Below, piece after piece: positions 41,916 through 50,896 of a DNA stretch of 64,000 nucleotides. Made by a program: the position numbers and the translations under genes. The DNA comes from Ferruginibacter albus (GTDB lineage Bacteria; Bacteroidota; Bacteroidia; Chitinophagales; Chitinophagaceae): NCBI RefSeq assembly GCF_020042285.1, contig NZ_CP083388.1, positions 2,940,001 through 3,004,000 of the forward strand, given 5' to 3'. The notes beneath the pieces were generated by a model. That model did no database searches. It had not been told where the DNA came from and was given only the letters and a program-made list of their open reading frames with translations. Positions within the stretch are counted from its first letter, which is position 1, and each line of letters begins with the position of its first letter.

Positions 41916-43370
41916 ATGAGTTTGTTTGTAAAAAAGCCGCTGAGCAAATTAATAGCCGAAGCAGAAGATTCTGAAAAGGGGTTAAAGAAGACATTAACCT
42001 CCCGATCGTTAGTAGCATTGGGCATTGGCGCTATTATCGGAGCAGGATTATTTTCAATAACTGGCGGTGCGGCAGCAGCCAATGCAGGTCCTGCTATTAC
42101 CATTTCATTTATTGTTGCTGCCTTAGGTTGTGGTTTTGCAGGCTTATGTTATGCAGAGTTTTCTTCAATGATTCCAGTTGCAGGAAGTGCTTATACATAT
42201 TCTTATGCAACCATGGGTGAGTTTATTGCGTGGATAATTGGCTGGGATTTGGTTTTAGAATATGCAGTTGGTGCTGCAACGGTTAGCATAAGTTGGAGCA
42301 GATATCTTGTAAAGTTTTTAGGATCATTTGGAATGCATGTTGACCCTACTTTTACAGCCGGCCCATGGGATGGCGGAATGATTAATTTACCTGCCGTTTT
42401 TATTGTTATATGCATGAGTTTGCTTTTGATAAGGGGAACACAAGAATCTGCAAAAGTGAATGCAGTAATAGTAGCTGTAAAAGTTATAGTAGTATTAATC
42501 TTTATTTTTTTGGGGTGGAAATATATTAATACTGATAATTACAAACCTTACATACCCGAAAATACAGGAACATTTGGCGAGTTTGGTTTTAGTGGTATTA
42601 TCCGTGCAGCCGCTATTGTATTTTTTGCATATATAGGTTTTGATGCTGTTTCTACAGCTGCACAGGAAGCAAAGAATCCTAAAAAAGATATGCCAATTGG
42701 AATTTTGGGTTCATTAGTAATTTGTACAGTCTTATATATTTTGTTTGCGCACGTAATGACAGGCGTTACCAGTTATAAATCATTTGCAGGTAAAGATGGT
42801 ATTGCTCCTGTTGCGGTAGCTATTGAGCACATGGGCAAAGTTGGTGCTGATGGAACATTACATCCTGATTTCCCCTGGTTAAACAAAGCAATTATCATTG
42901 CAATTCTGGGTGGGTATTCATCTGTAATATTAGTCATGCTATTAGGTCAAAGCCGTGTATTTTTTTCCATGAGTAAAGATGGCTTATTGCCTCCTGTTTT
43001 TTCTCAAGTAAATGCGAAATACAGAACTCCTGCAAAATCCAATTTATTATTTATGGTGTTTGTAAGTTTATTTGCGGCATTTGTTCCGGCAAGAGTTGTT
43101 GGCGAAATGACAAGCATTGGCACATTGTTCGCATTTATATTAGTTTGCCTGGGTGTGATCGTATTAAGAAAATCGCAACCCGATGCTCCTCGTGCTTTTA
43201 AAACTCCATTAGTTCCTTTGGTTCCAATTTTAGGGATCGTGACTTGTTTATTCATGATGGTATTTCTTCCGCTGGATACGTGGTTACGTTTAATTGTATG
43301 GCTTATTATCGGATTAGTAATTTATTTTACTTATGGTGCTAAACACAGTAAGTTAAGAAATCCTGATTAA
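41916..43370 (+). CDS. APC-family amino acid permease (cationic amino acid transporter-like)
   Basis: 484 aa, about 12 helices. TSRSLVALGIGAIIGAGLFSITGGAAAANAGPAITISFI is the hallmark first helix of the CAT/YfnA subgroup, and AIVFFAYIGFDAVSTAAQEAKNPKKDMPIGI is the helix-6 motif. I placed the start at ATG 41916 (MSLFVKKPLSKLI), since the longer frame would overlap the divergent symporter gene. 9 nt before the S33 peptidase gene, so the two are probably co-transcribed: peptide cleavage plus amino-acid uptake. Confidence 0.92.
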   Translation: MSLFVKKPLSKLIAEAEDSEKGLKKTLTSRSLVALGIGAIIGAGLFSITGGAAAANAGPAITISFIVAALGCGFAGLCYAEFSSMIPVAGSAYTYSYATMGEFIAWIIGWDLVLEYAVGAATVSISWSRYLVKFLGSFGMHVDPTFTAGPWDGGMINLPAVFIVICMSLLLIRGTQESAKVNAVIVAVKVIVVLIFIFLGWKYINTDNYKPYIPENTGTFGEFGFSGIIRAAAIVFFAYIGFDAVSTAAQEAKNPKKDMPIGILGSLVICTVLYILFAHVMTGVTSYKSFAGKDGIAPVAVAIEHMGKVGADGTLHPDFPWLNKAIIIAILGGYSSVILVMLLGQSRVFFSMSKDGLLPPVFSQVNAKYRTPAKSNLLFMVFVSLFAAFVPARVVGEMTSIGTLFAFILVCLGVIVLRKSQPDAPRAFKTPLVPLVPILGIVTCLFMMVFLPLDTWLRLIVWLIIGLVIYFTYGAKHSKLRNPD

Positions 43371-43379
43371 ACAAACTTT

Positions 43380-44309
43380 TTGAAAAAGCTTTTCACATAT
43401 TTCTTTCTACTTGTTCTAGCTGGCTGTACTTCACAAAAAGCTTTAACTCCCGGCGAAGGTTATATCAATGTAAAAGGTGGGAAAGTTTGGTATAATATTG
43501 TTGGGCAAGGGAAAAAACCTCCTATTCTTTTATTGCATGGCGGACCAGGTTCTAACAGCAATTATTTATCGCCGTTCACTGCACTAAGCAAGGATCGTTC
43601 TGTGATCTTTTTAGATCAATTAGGTTCTGGAAATTCAGACAAGATATCAGACACTTCTTTAATGCGAATTGAAAACTACGTTGACGAATTAATACAAGTG
43701 CAGAAAAAACTCAAACTAAAAAAGTATTACTTATATGGACATTCATGGGGAACCATGTTGGGAATAGATTATTACTTAAAACATCCTAAAGGAATAAAAG
43801 CAATCATTTTTAATAGCCCGTTATTCAGTACAGATTGTTGGATGAAAGACGCAGACACATTGATATCAACACTGCCCAGCAATATAGAAGCTGCTATCAG
43901 AACAAATGAAAAAAATAAAACCTACAATACACTTTCTTATCAAAATGCCGTATCACTTTATTATAAAAAGTTTTTGAGAACACAACCCGATACAGCCCCA
44001 ACACCCTATAGTTATTTTGCAGAAGATATTTATGAATATATGTGGGGACCAAGCGAATTTACCTGTACAGGAAATTTAAAGAATTATAACAGGCTTGCTG
44101 ATTTACACACCATCAAAGTACCAACATTATTGATCTGTGGTGAACATGATGAAGCAAGACCTACTACCGTTAGATATTATCAAAGCCTTATCCCTAACGC
44201 TCAATTTATTGAAATAAAAAACTCCGGGCATTCAACTATGCGTGACAACCCAAAAGATAATATCATAGCAGTTGAACAATTTTTAAGCGGGCTGGAAAAT
44301 GATCATTGA
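43380..44309 (+). CDS. Proline iminopeptidase-like alpha/beta-hydrolase lipoprotein (peptidase S33)
   Basis: 309 aa starting at TTG, 9 nt after the permease stop. Lipobox at VLAGCTS (C16), so the enzyme is membrane-tethered outside the cytoplasm. S33 motifs: HGGPG oxyanion loop, DQLGSGNSD, nucleophile GHSWGT, Asp in GEHDEARP and His in NSGHSTM. Likely releases N-terminal proline or other residues from peptides, with the co-encoded permease importing the product (inference). Its stop abuts the stop of the convergent response-regulator gene. Confidence 0.85.
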   Translation: MKKLFTYFFLLVLAGCTSQKALTPGEGYINVKGGKVWYNIVGQGKKPPILLLHGGPGSNSNYLSPFTALSKDRSVIFLDQLGSGNSDKISDTSLMRIENYVDELIQVQKKLKLKKYYLYGHSWGTMLGIDYYLKHPKGIKAIIFNSPLFSTDCWMKDADTLISTLPSNIEAAIRTNEKNKTYNTLSYQNAVSLYYKKFLRTQPDTAPTPYSYFAEDIYEYMWGPSEFTCTGNLKNYNRLADLHTIKVPTLLICGEHDEARPTTVRYYQSLIPNAQFIEIKNSGHSTMRDNPKDNIIAVEQFLSGLENDH

Positions 44310-44999
44310 TCAAACTTCCTTTGCAACAAAGCGATAACCAATACCCGATTCTGTAATGATGTATTCAGGATGATTGGCGTCATCTTCTATCTTTCTTCTT
44401 AATTGTGCGATGAACACCCGTAGGTACTGAGATTGATCGATATAATCATTTCCCCATATCTCACGCAAAATATATTGATGTGTTAATACTTTGCCTTCAT
44501 TCTTTGCAAATAAAGTAAGCAATGCATATTGAGTAGCAGTAAGTCGAATTAATTCATTATTTTTTTTAACGGTGTGTGCCGAGAAATCAAATTCCAGTTT
44601 GCCATGTTTTAACACCGGGTTGTTTTCTTCTCTTGCTACGCCTCTTAAAACAGACCTTATTCTTGCCAGTAACTCACCTGTTCTGAAAGGCTTTACCAAA
44701 TAATCATTCGCTCCATTATCCAGCGAAGAAATAATATCATCTTCATTATTTTGGATAGAAAGAATGATGATAGGATTTTTATACCATTCTCTCAGCTTCT
44801 TTAAGACTTTGCGCCCATCCTCATCCGGCAAGCCAAGATCAAGAATAATTAATTGAAATGAAGATGCTGCCGCAGCTACCAAGCCTTCTTTTCCCGTCAA
44901 TGTTTGCTTTACGGAATAGCCATGCGACTCCAGCGTTATTTGTAATAACTTTTGAATTTGTAACTCATCATCAATTACCAAAATTTCGTTGTTACTCAT
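44310..44999 (-). CDS. OmpR/KdpE-type response regulator
   Basis: 229 aa. Receiver domain 1-120 with the phospho-acceptor Asp in LIILDLGLPDEDG (about residue 54), acidic pair at DDE, and Lys in LVKPFRTGEL. Winged-helix DNA-binding domain 130-225 (TATQYALLTLFAKNEGKVLTHQYILREIWG ... YLRVFIAQLRRKIEDD ... GIGYRF), the KdpE pattern. Overlaps the sensor kinase gene by 8 nt. No KdpFABC structural genes are in the window, so the regulated target may be different or distant. Confidence 0.9.
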   Translation of the reverse strand: MSNNEILVIDDELQIQKLLQITLESHGYSVKQTLTGKEGLVAAAASSFQLIILDLGLPDEDGRKVLKKLREWYKNPIIILSIQNNEDDIISSLDNGANDYLVKPFRTGELLARIRSVLRGVAREENNPVLKHGKLEFDFSAHTVKKNNELIRLTATQYALLTLFAKNEGKVLTHQYILREIWGNDYIDQSQYLRVFIAQLRRKIEDDANHPEYIITESGIGYRFVAKEV

Positions 45000-46059
45000 T
45001 TAGCAGATATTTAAAGGATGATTCTTGCATGGGGATTTGTACAATAAACTTAGCGCCGCCCAAATCACTTTTTTTAAGCTCCACCGTGCCATTATGAGCC
45101 TCAACAAAACCTTTCACAATGGATAATCCAAGTCCGGTACCACCGGTTTTTGAATCTTTTAACCGATAAAATTTTTCAAACACCTTTTCCCTCTCCTCTT
45201 CAGGAAAACCGTTGCCATTATCTTCTATTATGATCATTAAAGTGTCCTGAATATTTTCTGCGCTGATCATAATTAAAGAACCTTCCGGTGTGTATTGCGC
45301 CGCATTATTAACGAGATTATGGATCACATGCTCCAGCAATCCATGATCTACTTTAAACAAAGGAAAATTTTCGGGTATGCGTACCTGTAAGTTGTGTCCT
45401 TTAAACTCTTCATTGTATCTATCAATAATAGTATATACCAGCTCATTTATATCACACCAATCTTTTTTGGGTTTTAAAAAACCGGATTCAAGTCTGGACA
45501 TATTAAGCAGGTTTTCTACCTGTAAATTCAGCCTTAGTGAAGCTTTTGAAATTTCAAGTACCAGGTTTTCTTTATCTTTTTCTGATAATTGAGGAGAACC
45601 TCCTGAAAGATTATCTGTAGCCGCAATGATTATAGAAACCGGTGTTCTTAATTCATGAGATAAGGAGTTAAGTAATGTATTGTAGAGTTTAAGTGTCTGT
45701 GCTTTTTCTTCTTTTTCTCTTGCTTGTTTTTCTACTTGCCGGATCTTAGAAGTTAATCCTGCGTTTACTAATACTATTACAAAATACATTAGCAGCATGA
45801 TCTTGTCTTCTGTAGTTCCAACCTGCAAATTGTATCGTGGAGTAAGAAAAAAGAAGTCCCATATCAATGCACTTAAAAATGCCGCTAATAAAACAGGTAA
45901 TATATCGAAGAACATGGCAATGATGGAAAGGGTTACCAATAATATAAACGCAACTACTTCAAAACCGATAAAAGATTTACCTGCAAAACAAATAGCGGAT
46001 ACAAAACAGATGATAAGAATGCTGAATAGATATTGCTTCCGTTTTGGAAGACTATTCAT
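44992..46059 (-). CDS. KdpD-like sensor histidine kinase, short form
   Basis: 355 aa counted from the ATG at 46059; an ATG at 46098 would add 13 residues. Four closely spaced transmembrane helices (about 10-105) form the DUF4118 membrane module typical of KdpD (FEVVAFILLVTLSIIAMFFDILPVLLAAFLSALIWDFFFL). HisKA follows with the H box SLSHELRTPVSI, then HATPase with NLVNNAAQY, DNGNGFP and GGTGLGLSIVKG. The N-terminal KdpD cytosolic and Usp domains (about 400 aa in E. coli KdpD) are absent. It lies upstream of, and overlaps, the response regulator gene. Confidence 0.88.
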   Translation of the reverse strand: MNSLPKRKQYLFSILIICFVSAICFAGKSFIGFEVVAFILLVTLSIIAMFFDILPVLLAAFLSALIWDFFFLTPRYNLQVGTTEDKIMLLMYFVIVLVNAGLTSKIRQVEKQAREKEEKAQTLKLYNTLLNSLSHELRTPVSIIIAATDNLSGGSPQLSEKDKENLVLEISKASLRLNLQVENLLNMSRLESGFLKPKKDWCDINELVYTIIDRYNEEFKGHNLQVRIPENFPLFKVDHGLLEHVIHNLVNNAAQYTPEGSLIMISAENIQDTLMIIIEDNGNGFPEEEREKVFEKFYRLKDSKTGGTGLGLSIVKGFVEAHNGTVELKKSDLGGAKFIVQIPMQESSFKYLLNE

Positions 46060-46146
46060 CAATAGAAGGACACCCGAAATTTTTGACAATTTCAGCACAT
46101 GATTGGTTTTAGGTTGAATGTAATATACTTCATCTTAGCCAAATAA

Positions 46147-46175
46147 AATAAAGGAAGCACGAAGCTTCCTTTATT
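46147..46175 (-). terminator. Intrinsic terminator after amtB
   Basis: Perfect 12-bp inverted repeat AATAAAGGAAGC/GCTTCCTTTATT with 5-nt loop, between the amtB stop and the sensor-kinase start on the minus strand; T-rich on the exit side. Confidence 0.7.
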
Positions 46176-46235
46176 AACCTAAACTATACAGCAACTCAAA
46201 GGGAATATTATCCCAAAACAATAACAAACCTCGAG

Positions 46236-47630
46236 TTACAGATTTTGCAGTTGCTCTCCTTGTGGTGTTTGAACCAACAGAGTGCCCTGAATATATTTTT
46301 CATCATGCTGGCTTGCATCCAATCCTTCCTCTTCTTCTTCTTCACTTACACGTAAAGGAACAATAAAGTTGATGAATTTGAAGATAAGATATGATACAAC
46401 AAAGCTATATATAACAGCACAAAGCATTGCTTTTAATTGAATTAAGAAAAATGCACCACTTCCACTTGCCAAACCACCCGCTTCAGGTACCAATGAATTA
46501 ACATTATGGTCTGCAAAAACACCCGTTAACAACATCCCTACCATACCACCAATACCATGACAAGGAAACACATCTAATGTATCATCCAACTTAGATTTAG
46601 ATTTGATCATAACCGCAACATTAGAAATAATAGCTGCGATAACTCCAATAAAAATACTCTGAGGAACAGCTACAAAACCCGCTGCAGGAGTAATAGCTAC
46701 TAATCCAACTACTGCACCGATACAGAATCCTACAACAGATGGTTTTTTGCCTTTCAATACATCAAAGAACATCCAGGATAAACCTGCAGCAGCAGCTGCT
46801 GTATTTGTAGTTGCAAAAGCAGACACCGACAATCCGTTTGCTCCTAATGCAGAACCGGCATTGAAGCCAAACCAACCGAACCATAATAAACCCGTACCGA
46901 TCAAGATATAAGGGATATTTGCAGGAACAGTTTCTTTATGCAAAAACCATGATTTACGAGGTTTTAATACCAATGCACCTGCCAATGCCGCACAACCGGC
47001 TGAAATATGCACAACCGTACCACCTGCAAAATCTAATGCACCCATTTTACATAAGAAACCATTAGGATGCCAGCTCCAATGTGCTAAAGGCGCATATACC
47101 AATAAACTAAACAAAACTGTAAATAAGATATATGCAGTAAAACGCATACGTTCAGCAATAGCTCCTACTACCAACCCAGGAGTAATCACTGCAAACATCA
47201 ATTGAAACAGGGAAAATAAAGCTAATGGAATGGTCATGCTAGTTCCACCTTGTAGAACGGGAGCTCCCGATAATACATTTTTGAAGAATAAAAATGTAGT
47301 TGGGTTTCCAATAAATCCGTTAATAGAATCTCCAAAACATAAACTAAAACCAATTACCACCCACAAAACGCTAACAACTCCTGCTGCAACCACACTTTTC
47401 ATCATGGTAGAAAGAATGTTTTTACGATGAACCATTCCACCATAGAAAAATGCCAAACCGGGAGTCATTAAAAATACAAGGGCAGTTGCTACAATGATCC
47501 AGGCTATGTCTGCTCCGCTATAAACCTTATCAGGATCAGAAAAAGTTGTAGCACTGGGAACAAAAATGGCTGCGATGGCCACAATTAGTAGCACCAAAAA
47601 AGGGGCTAAGGTTTTAAACGTAACTTTCAT
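46236..47630 (-). CDS. amtB: Ammonium transporter (AmtB/Mep family)
   Basis: 464 aa with a leading hydrophobic segment (about 8-26) that may be a cleaved signal, then 11 helices. Key residues: the twin pore histidines in GGTVVHISAG and PCHGIGG, and the aromatic gate near FFYGGMVHRKN. ADIAWIIVATALVFLMTPGLAFFYGG is the Amt signature. The cytoplasmic C terminus has a short Glu-rich stretch (SEEEEEEGLD) that is not typical of AmtB. No glnK is adjacent, although amtB-glnK linkage is usual. Likely nitrogen-regulated, but I see no promoter motif I can defend. Confidence 0.95.
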   Translation of the reverse strand: MKVTFKTLAPFLVLLIVAIAAIFVPSATTFSDPDKVYSGADIAWIIVATALVFLMTPGLAFFYGGMVHRKNILSTMMKSVVAAGVVSVLWVVIGFSLCFGDSINGFIGNPTTFLFFKNVLSGAPVLQGGTSMTIPLALFSLFQLMFAVITPGLVVGAIAERMRFTAYILFTVLFSLLVYAPLAHWSWHPNGFLCKMGALDFAGGTVVHISAGCAALAGALVLKPRKSWFLHKETVPANIPYILIGTGLLWFGWFGFNAGSALGANGLSVSAFATTNTAAAAAGLSWMFFDVLKGKKPSVVGFCIGAVVGLVAITPAAGFVAVPQSIFIGVIAAIISNVAVMIKSKSKLDDTLDVFPCHGIGGMVGMLLTGVFADHNVNSLVPEAGGLASGSGAFFLIQLKAMLCAVIYSFVVSYLIFKFINFIVPLRVSEEEEEEGLDASQHDEKYIQGTLLVQTPQGEQLQNL

Positions 47631-47855
47631 GATTTGCTGTTTTTAAGTTATTAATTCGATTTCTGAAGGCAAAATATATAAAAATTAGCACTTGACGTAA
47701 AAAAAATATAAATTTTTATTTTACTAATATATAAAATACAGCCTTAAAAAGTCAAAAATTCTCTAAAACAGCCTATATCATTGATTTATGTTTATATATT
47801 TTTATATTTAATTAATATATAGATAAAATAATAATATTAAATTTAGTTAATAAAA
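47631..47855. other. Very AT-rich amtB upstream region
   Basis: About 225 bp, almost entirely A and T, between the amtB start and the ssb terminator. It must hold the amtB promoter. No gene or clear TAnnTTTG match found. Confidence 0.5.
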
Positions 47856-47877
47856 AATCCCCGAGCTACCGGGGATT
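47856..47877 (-). terminator. Intrinsic terminator of ssb
   Basis: AATCCCCG (47856-47863) pairs with CGGGGATT (47870-47877), 6-nt loop; on the minus strand the stem is followed by a T-run. 22 nt beyond the stop. Confidence 0.85.
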
Positions 47878-47899
47878 GCAATTTTATTATAAATGATTA

Positions 47900-48331
47900 T
47901 TAAAAAGGAAGATCATCTGCAACCGAGACCTCATTTGCAGGGCTCGAAGAAATTGCAGTATTCGAAGAGGCAGATGCAGATGTTATACCAGGAGAATTAC
48001 TTACAGGCGTACCATCGTTACCTCCTAATAATTGCAGGTTTTGTACACGCATCCTAAGTGTAGCTGCTGCCTGGTTTTCTTTATTCATGTAGGCATCCGC
48101 TTCCGGGGCACCTTCCGCATATACCGTCTTTCCTTTCTTTAAATATTGCGCTACAGCAGTTCTATCTGTCCAATAAGCACACTCCACCCAGGTGGTTCTT
48201 TCTTTTAGATTTCCTGTACTGTCTTTAAATCGTTCAGTATGCGCCACACTGAAATTGATGACATTCTTTCCGTTTACTTCCTTTACTATGCAATCTTTAC
48301 CAAGGTTGCCTACAATTTGTAACTTAATCAT
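47900..48331 (-). CDS. ssb: Single-stranded DNA-binding protein
   Basis: 143 aa. OB-fold in residues 1-105 (MIKLQIVGNLGKDCIVKEVNGKNVINFSVAHTERF ... RTTWVECAYW ... GKTVYAEGAPEADAYMN), Ser/Asn-rich flexible linker, and the acidic DDLPF tip that recruits repair and replication partners. Binds ssDNA as a tetramer. It lies 111 bp downstream of a LexA/CI-like regulator on the same strand; co-regulation is plausible but not shown. Confidence 0.93.
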   Translation of the reverse strand: MIKLQIVGNLGKDCIVKEVNGKNVINFSVAHTERFKDSTGNLKERTTWVECAYWTDRTAVAQYLKKGKTVYAEGAPEADAYMNKENQAAATLRMRVQNLQLLGGNDGTPVSNSPGITSASASSNTAISSSPANEVSVADDLPF

Positions 48332-48442
48332 AACATGTGTTTTTAAATTATTAATCGATGTATCTGGTTTAAAGTTATGGCTATTATTATAACTATAGTT
48401 TGATGCAAAAAAGAAGATCTCAACAGTAAGATAACACTTACT

Positions 48443-49195
48443 TTAGTTCATCTTTTTCTTTAAAGAGCTTACCTGGCTTTGTAAATTATTCACCATGCTT
48501 GCCAGCGAGTTCATATCCCAACGCTGTTGCTGACTTACTTTACTTATAACCATTTGTGCCTGCCACAATTCTACAATATCATCTGTATTTACCTGGTATG
48601 GCTGGTATTGGGGATTATCACTTATTAAAGTAAGCTTTCCTTTAGCCCTGTTATTTTTTTCAATGCGTTTGTAAACAATTCCCTCGTTACGACTTACCAC
48701 TATATATGCCTGGCTATTTTTTACATTTTCTGCATCCTCTATTTTTTCACCTACTATAATGCTGCCGCTTGGTGTCGGCAACATACTATCTCCGATTATT
48801 TCAAATGCACGATAATTGCCTCCGGCAAGCATCGGCAATGTAAACGTATTTAGCTCATCAATAAATTCTGTATCTGCATAACCTGCCAAATAGCCCGCTG
48901 CCGCTTTTACCGGCACAAAATGAATAATGTTCCGATCTGCTGTCATCATTTTTTGCATGCGTCGCTTTGCCAGGTAACTCCCGCTGCTGTTATTTAGATC
49001 TTTTAAAAGCAATTCATCTAAACTTACTTTAAATATTTCAGACACGATTTCCAATACTTCCAAACGCGGATCGGCACGTTCTTCTTCATAAGCTCCGATC
49101 AAAGAGCGCTTGATTCCTAATTTAATTGCAAATTCTTCCTGTGTCCATCCGCGTAGCTTACGCAGGTATTTAAGATTTTGTCCGGCTTGAGACAT
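48443..49195 (-). CDS. HTH/S24-type transcriptional regulator (LexA/CI-like)
   Basis: 250 aa. Xre HTH at about 6-62 (LKYLRKLRGWTQEEFAIKLGIKRSLIGAYEEERADPRLEVL). C-terminal S24/LexA-like domain about 92-222 with the Ser of GDSMLP (S137), the Lys of VYKRIEK (K176), and a potential Ala-Gly cleavage bond at A100-G101. The A/G-Ser-Lys spacing (36 and 39) is close to that of LexA. The C-terminal 23 residues look like a short coiled coil (NSLASMVNNLQSQVSSLKKK). Probably a repressor cleaved after RecA activation or other stress (inference). Promoter box at 49218. Confidence 0.88.
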   Translation of the reverse strand: MSQAGQNLKYLRKLRGWTQEEFAIKLGIKRSLIGAYEEERADPRLEVLEIVSEIFKVSLDELLLKDLNNSSGSYLAKRRMQKMMTADRNIIHFVPVKAAAGYLAGYADTEFIDELNTFTLPMLAGGNYRAFEIIGDSMLPTPSGSIIVGEKIEDAENVKNSQAYIVVSRNEGIVYKRIEKNNRAKGKLTLISDNPQYQPYQVNTDDIVELWQAQMVISKVSQQQRWDMNSLASMVNNLQSQVSSLKKKMN

Positions 49196-49217
49196 GTTAC
49201 AACTAATTTGATTAGCA

Positions 49218-49225
49218 CAAATATA
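49218..49225 (-). promoter_or_regulatory. -7 box (TATATTTG) for the HTH/S24 regulator
   Basis: Minus-strand TAnnTTTG match 23 nt upstream of the ATG. Confidence 0.45.
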
Positions 49226-49281
49226 CTAAACATTTTAGCTTTACCAAATATTTCGGATTATTTTTTACAGGCAATAGACCT

Positions 49282-49289
49282 TACTTTTG
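49282..49289 (+). promoter_or_regulatory. -7 box (TACTTTTG) for the small 4-helix membrane gene
   Basis: TAnnTTTG match 15 nt before ATG 49304; it places the start after the long frame that opens at 49178. Confidence 0.45.
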
Positions 49290-49303
49290 TACAAAATCTA
49301 ACC

Positions 49304-49756
49304 ATGCAATTTGTTGTTACGCTTCACAGTCTTGTAAGATGGATCATTTTGATCTTTGGGTTTATGACCTTTTTTAAAGCTATTACAGGCGTTTTTCAAA
49401 AAAGAAATTTTACTGCCGGCGATAATAAAGCAAATCTTTTCTTTATGATAAGCTTTGATGTGCAGCTTTTAATTGGTTTGATCCTTTATTTTGCCAGGCC
49501 TTGGTTCAGCACATTAAAAGAAGACCCGAAATTTGCTATGCACGACAGCTACCTGCGGTTCTTCACTGTTGAACATGCTTTTATGATGATCTTAGCATGG
49601 ATATTAGTTCATGTAGGGCGAGTAATGGTAAAAAAAGCATCAACCGATGCAGCCAAGCATAAAAAAGCATTGGTGTTTTTTGGGATTGCTCTTTTATTAA
49701 TATTGATCTCAATTCCGTGGCCATTTAGAGAAGGGATTGGAAGACCGTGGTTTTAA
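49304..49756 (+). CDS. Small four-helix membrane protein, cytochrome b-like
   Basis: 150 aa from ATG 49304 (MQFVVTLHSLVRWIILIFGF). Four predicted transmembrane helices with conserved-looking histidines: H8 in LHSLVRW, and two in the third helix (FTVEHAFMMILAWILVHVGRV), spaced as paired heme ligands in b-type cytochromes. The helix loop HDSYLRFFTVEHA and the ending FREGIGRPWF look family-specific. A role in electron transfer is inferred from the His pattern only; no partner gene is nearby. Monocistronic or weakly linked to surE 44 nt downstream. Confidence 0.6.
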   Translation: MQFVVTLHSLVRWIILIFGFMTFFKAITGVFQKRNFTAGDNKANLFFMISFDVQLLIGLILYFARPWFSTLKEDPKFAMHDSYLRFFTVEHAFMMILAWILVHVGRVMVKKASTDAAKHKKALVFFGIALLLILISIPWPFREGIGRPWF

Positions 49757-49800
49757 AAAATGCATGCATAAATAAAAAAGATTCAGACTAACTAACGAAA

Positions 49801-50583
49801 ATGGCAAACGATAAGAAAAAGCCTGTCATATTAATTACAAATGATGATGGCATAACGGCTCCGGGTATCAGAAATTTAGTAGAAGCAGTGAAAGGATTGG
49901 GAAAAATTGTAGTAGTAGCGCCCGATAAGGCGCAAAGTGGCATGGGGCATGCTATTACTATTGGCCAACCTTTGCGTATGAATAAGGTTGAATTGTTTGA
50001 TGACATTGAAGCGTGGCAAACCAGCGGTACTCCTGTTGATTGTGTAAAGCTGGCAGTTGATAAAATATTACATCGCAAACCGGACATATGTTTAAGTGGC
50101 ATTAACCACGGCGCTAATCACTCCATTAATGTTATTTATAGCGGCACGATGAGTGCGGCAATGGAAGCAGCTATTGAAAGTATTCCGAGCATTGGTTTTT
50201 CTTTGCTGGATTATCGTTTTGAAGCTGATTTTACTGCATCAAGATTTTATATAAGAAAGATCGTGGAAAAAGTATTGTCTCAAAAAAATGAGAAGCACTT
50301 TTTATTGAATGTAAATATTCCATCTGTTCCGTTAAAAGAAATAAAAGGCGTTAAAGTTTGCAAACAGGCTTATGCCAAATATGAAGAGGATTTTACCGAA
50401 CGATTGGACCCTCAGGGCAAAAAATATTATTGGCTTACGGGCGAATTCGTCAATTTTGACAAAGGAAAAGATACGGACGTATGGGCTTTACAAAACAGCT
50501 ATATTAGTGTGGTACCTGTTCAATTCGATCTTACCAATTATACCTTAAAAAAACAACTGGAGAAAAACTGGAAAATAAAATGA
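49801..50583 (+). CDS. surE: 5'/3'-nucleotidase SurE
   Basis: 260 aa. Metal-dependent phosphatase on nucleoside monophosphates. Signature: ILITNDDGITAPGI (metal Asp pair), DKAQSGMGHAITIG, SGTPVDCVKLA and CLSGINHGANHSINVIYSGTMSAAMEA, all classical. The C-terminal dimerisation arm includes AYAKYEEDFTERLDPQGKKYYWLTG. The next gene starts inside its stop (ATGA overlap of 4 nt). Confidence 0.96.
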   Translation: MANDKKKPVILITNDDGITAPGIRNLVEAVKGLGKIVVVAPDKAQSGMGHAITIGQPLRMNKVELFDDIEAWQTSGTPVDCVKLAVDKILHRKPDICLSGINHGANHSINVIYSGTMSAAMEAAIESIPSIGFSLLDYRFEADFTASRFYIRKIVEKVLSQKNEKHFLLNVNIPSVPLKEIKGVKVCKQAYAKYEEDFTERLDPQGKKYYWLTGEFVNFDKGKDTDVWALQNSYISVVPVQFDLTNYTLKKQLEKNWKIK

Positions 50584-50882
50584 TTTTAAAAAAAGACAAT
50601 TTAGTCCTCGGCATTGTAATAGGTTTACTAGCTCCTCTTTTAGGAATTCTTCTTTTTAAATATATAAAGTTTAAGATCTTTACTTTCAAAGAAGTTTTTC
50701 AATATATCTACTACGAGCCTGATCACAAAATGCTTACAGTGGCGTTAAGTTTATCTCTTTTATTGAATGCATTGTTTTTTACCATTTATATCAATACAAA
50801 TAAGGATAAAACTGCCATTGGTATTTTTTCAAGCACTATGTTCTATGGATTGATCGTTTTGCTGATCAAGACATTTAATTAG
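50580..50882 (+). CDS. Small three-helix membrane protein coupled to surE
   Basis: 100 aa, three predicted transmembrane helices (about 8-26, 51-71, 80-97) with a short charged loop FKEVFQYIYYEPDHKM. No domain recognised. Overlap with the surE stop (ATGA) implies co-translation. Such short membrane proteins after surE may be common in this group, but I cannot verify that here. Confidence 0.6.
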   Translation: MILKKDNLVLGIVIGLLAPLLGILLFKYIKFKIFTFKEVFQYIYYEPDHKMLTVALSLSLLLNALFFTIYINTNKDKTAIGIFSSTMFYGLIVLLIKTFN

Positions 50883-50896
50883 CAGAACGCTGCATA

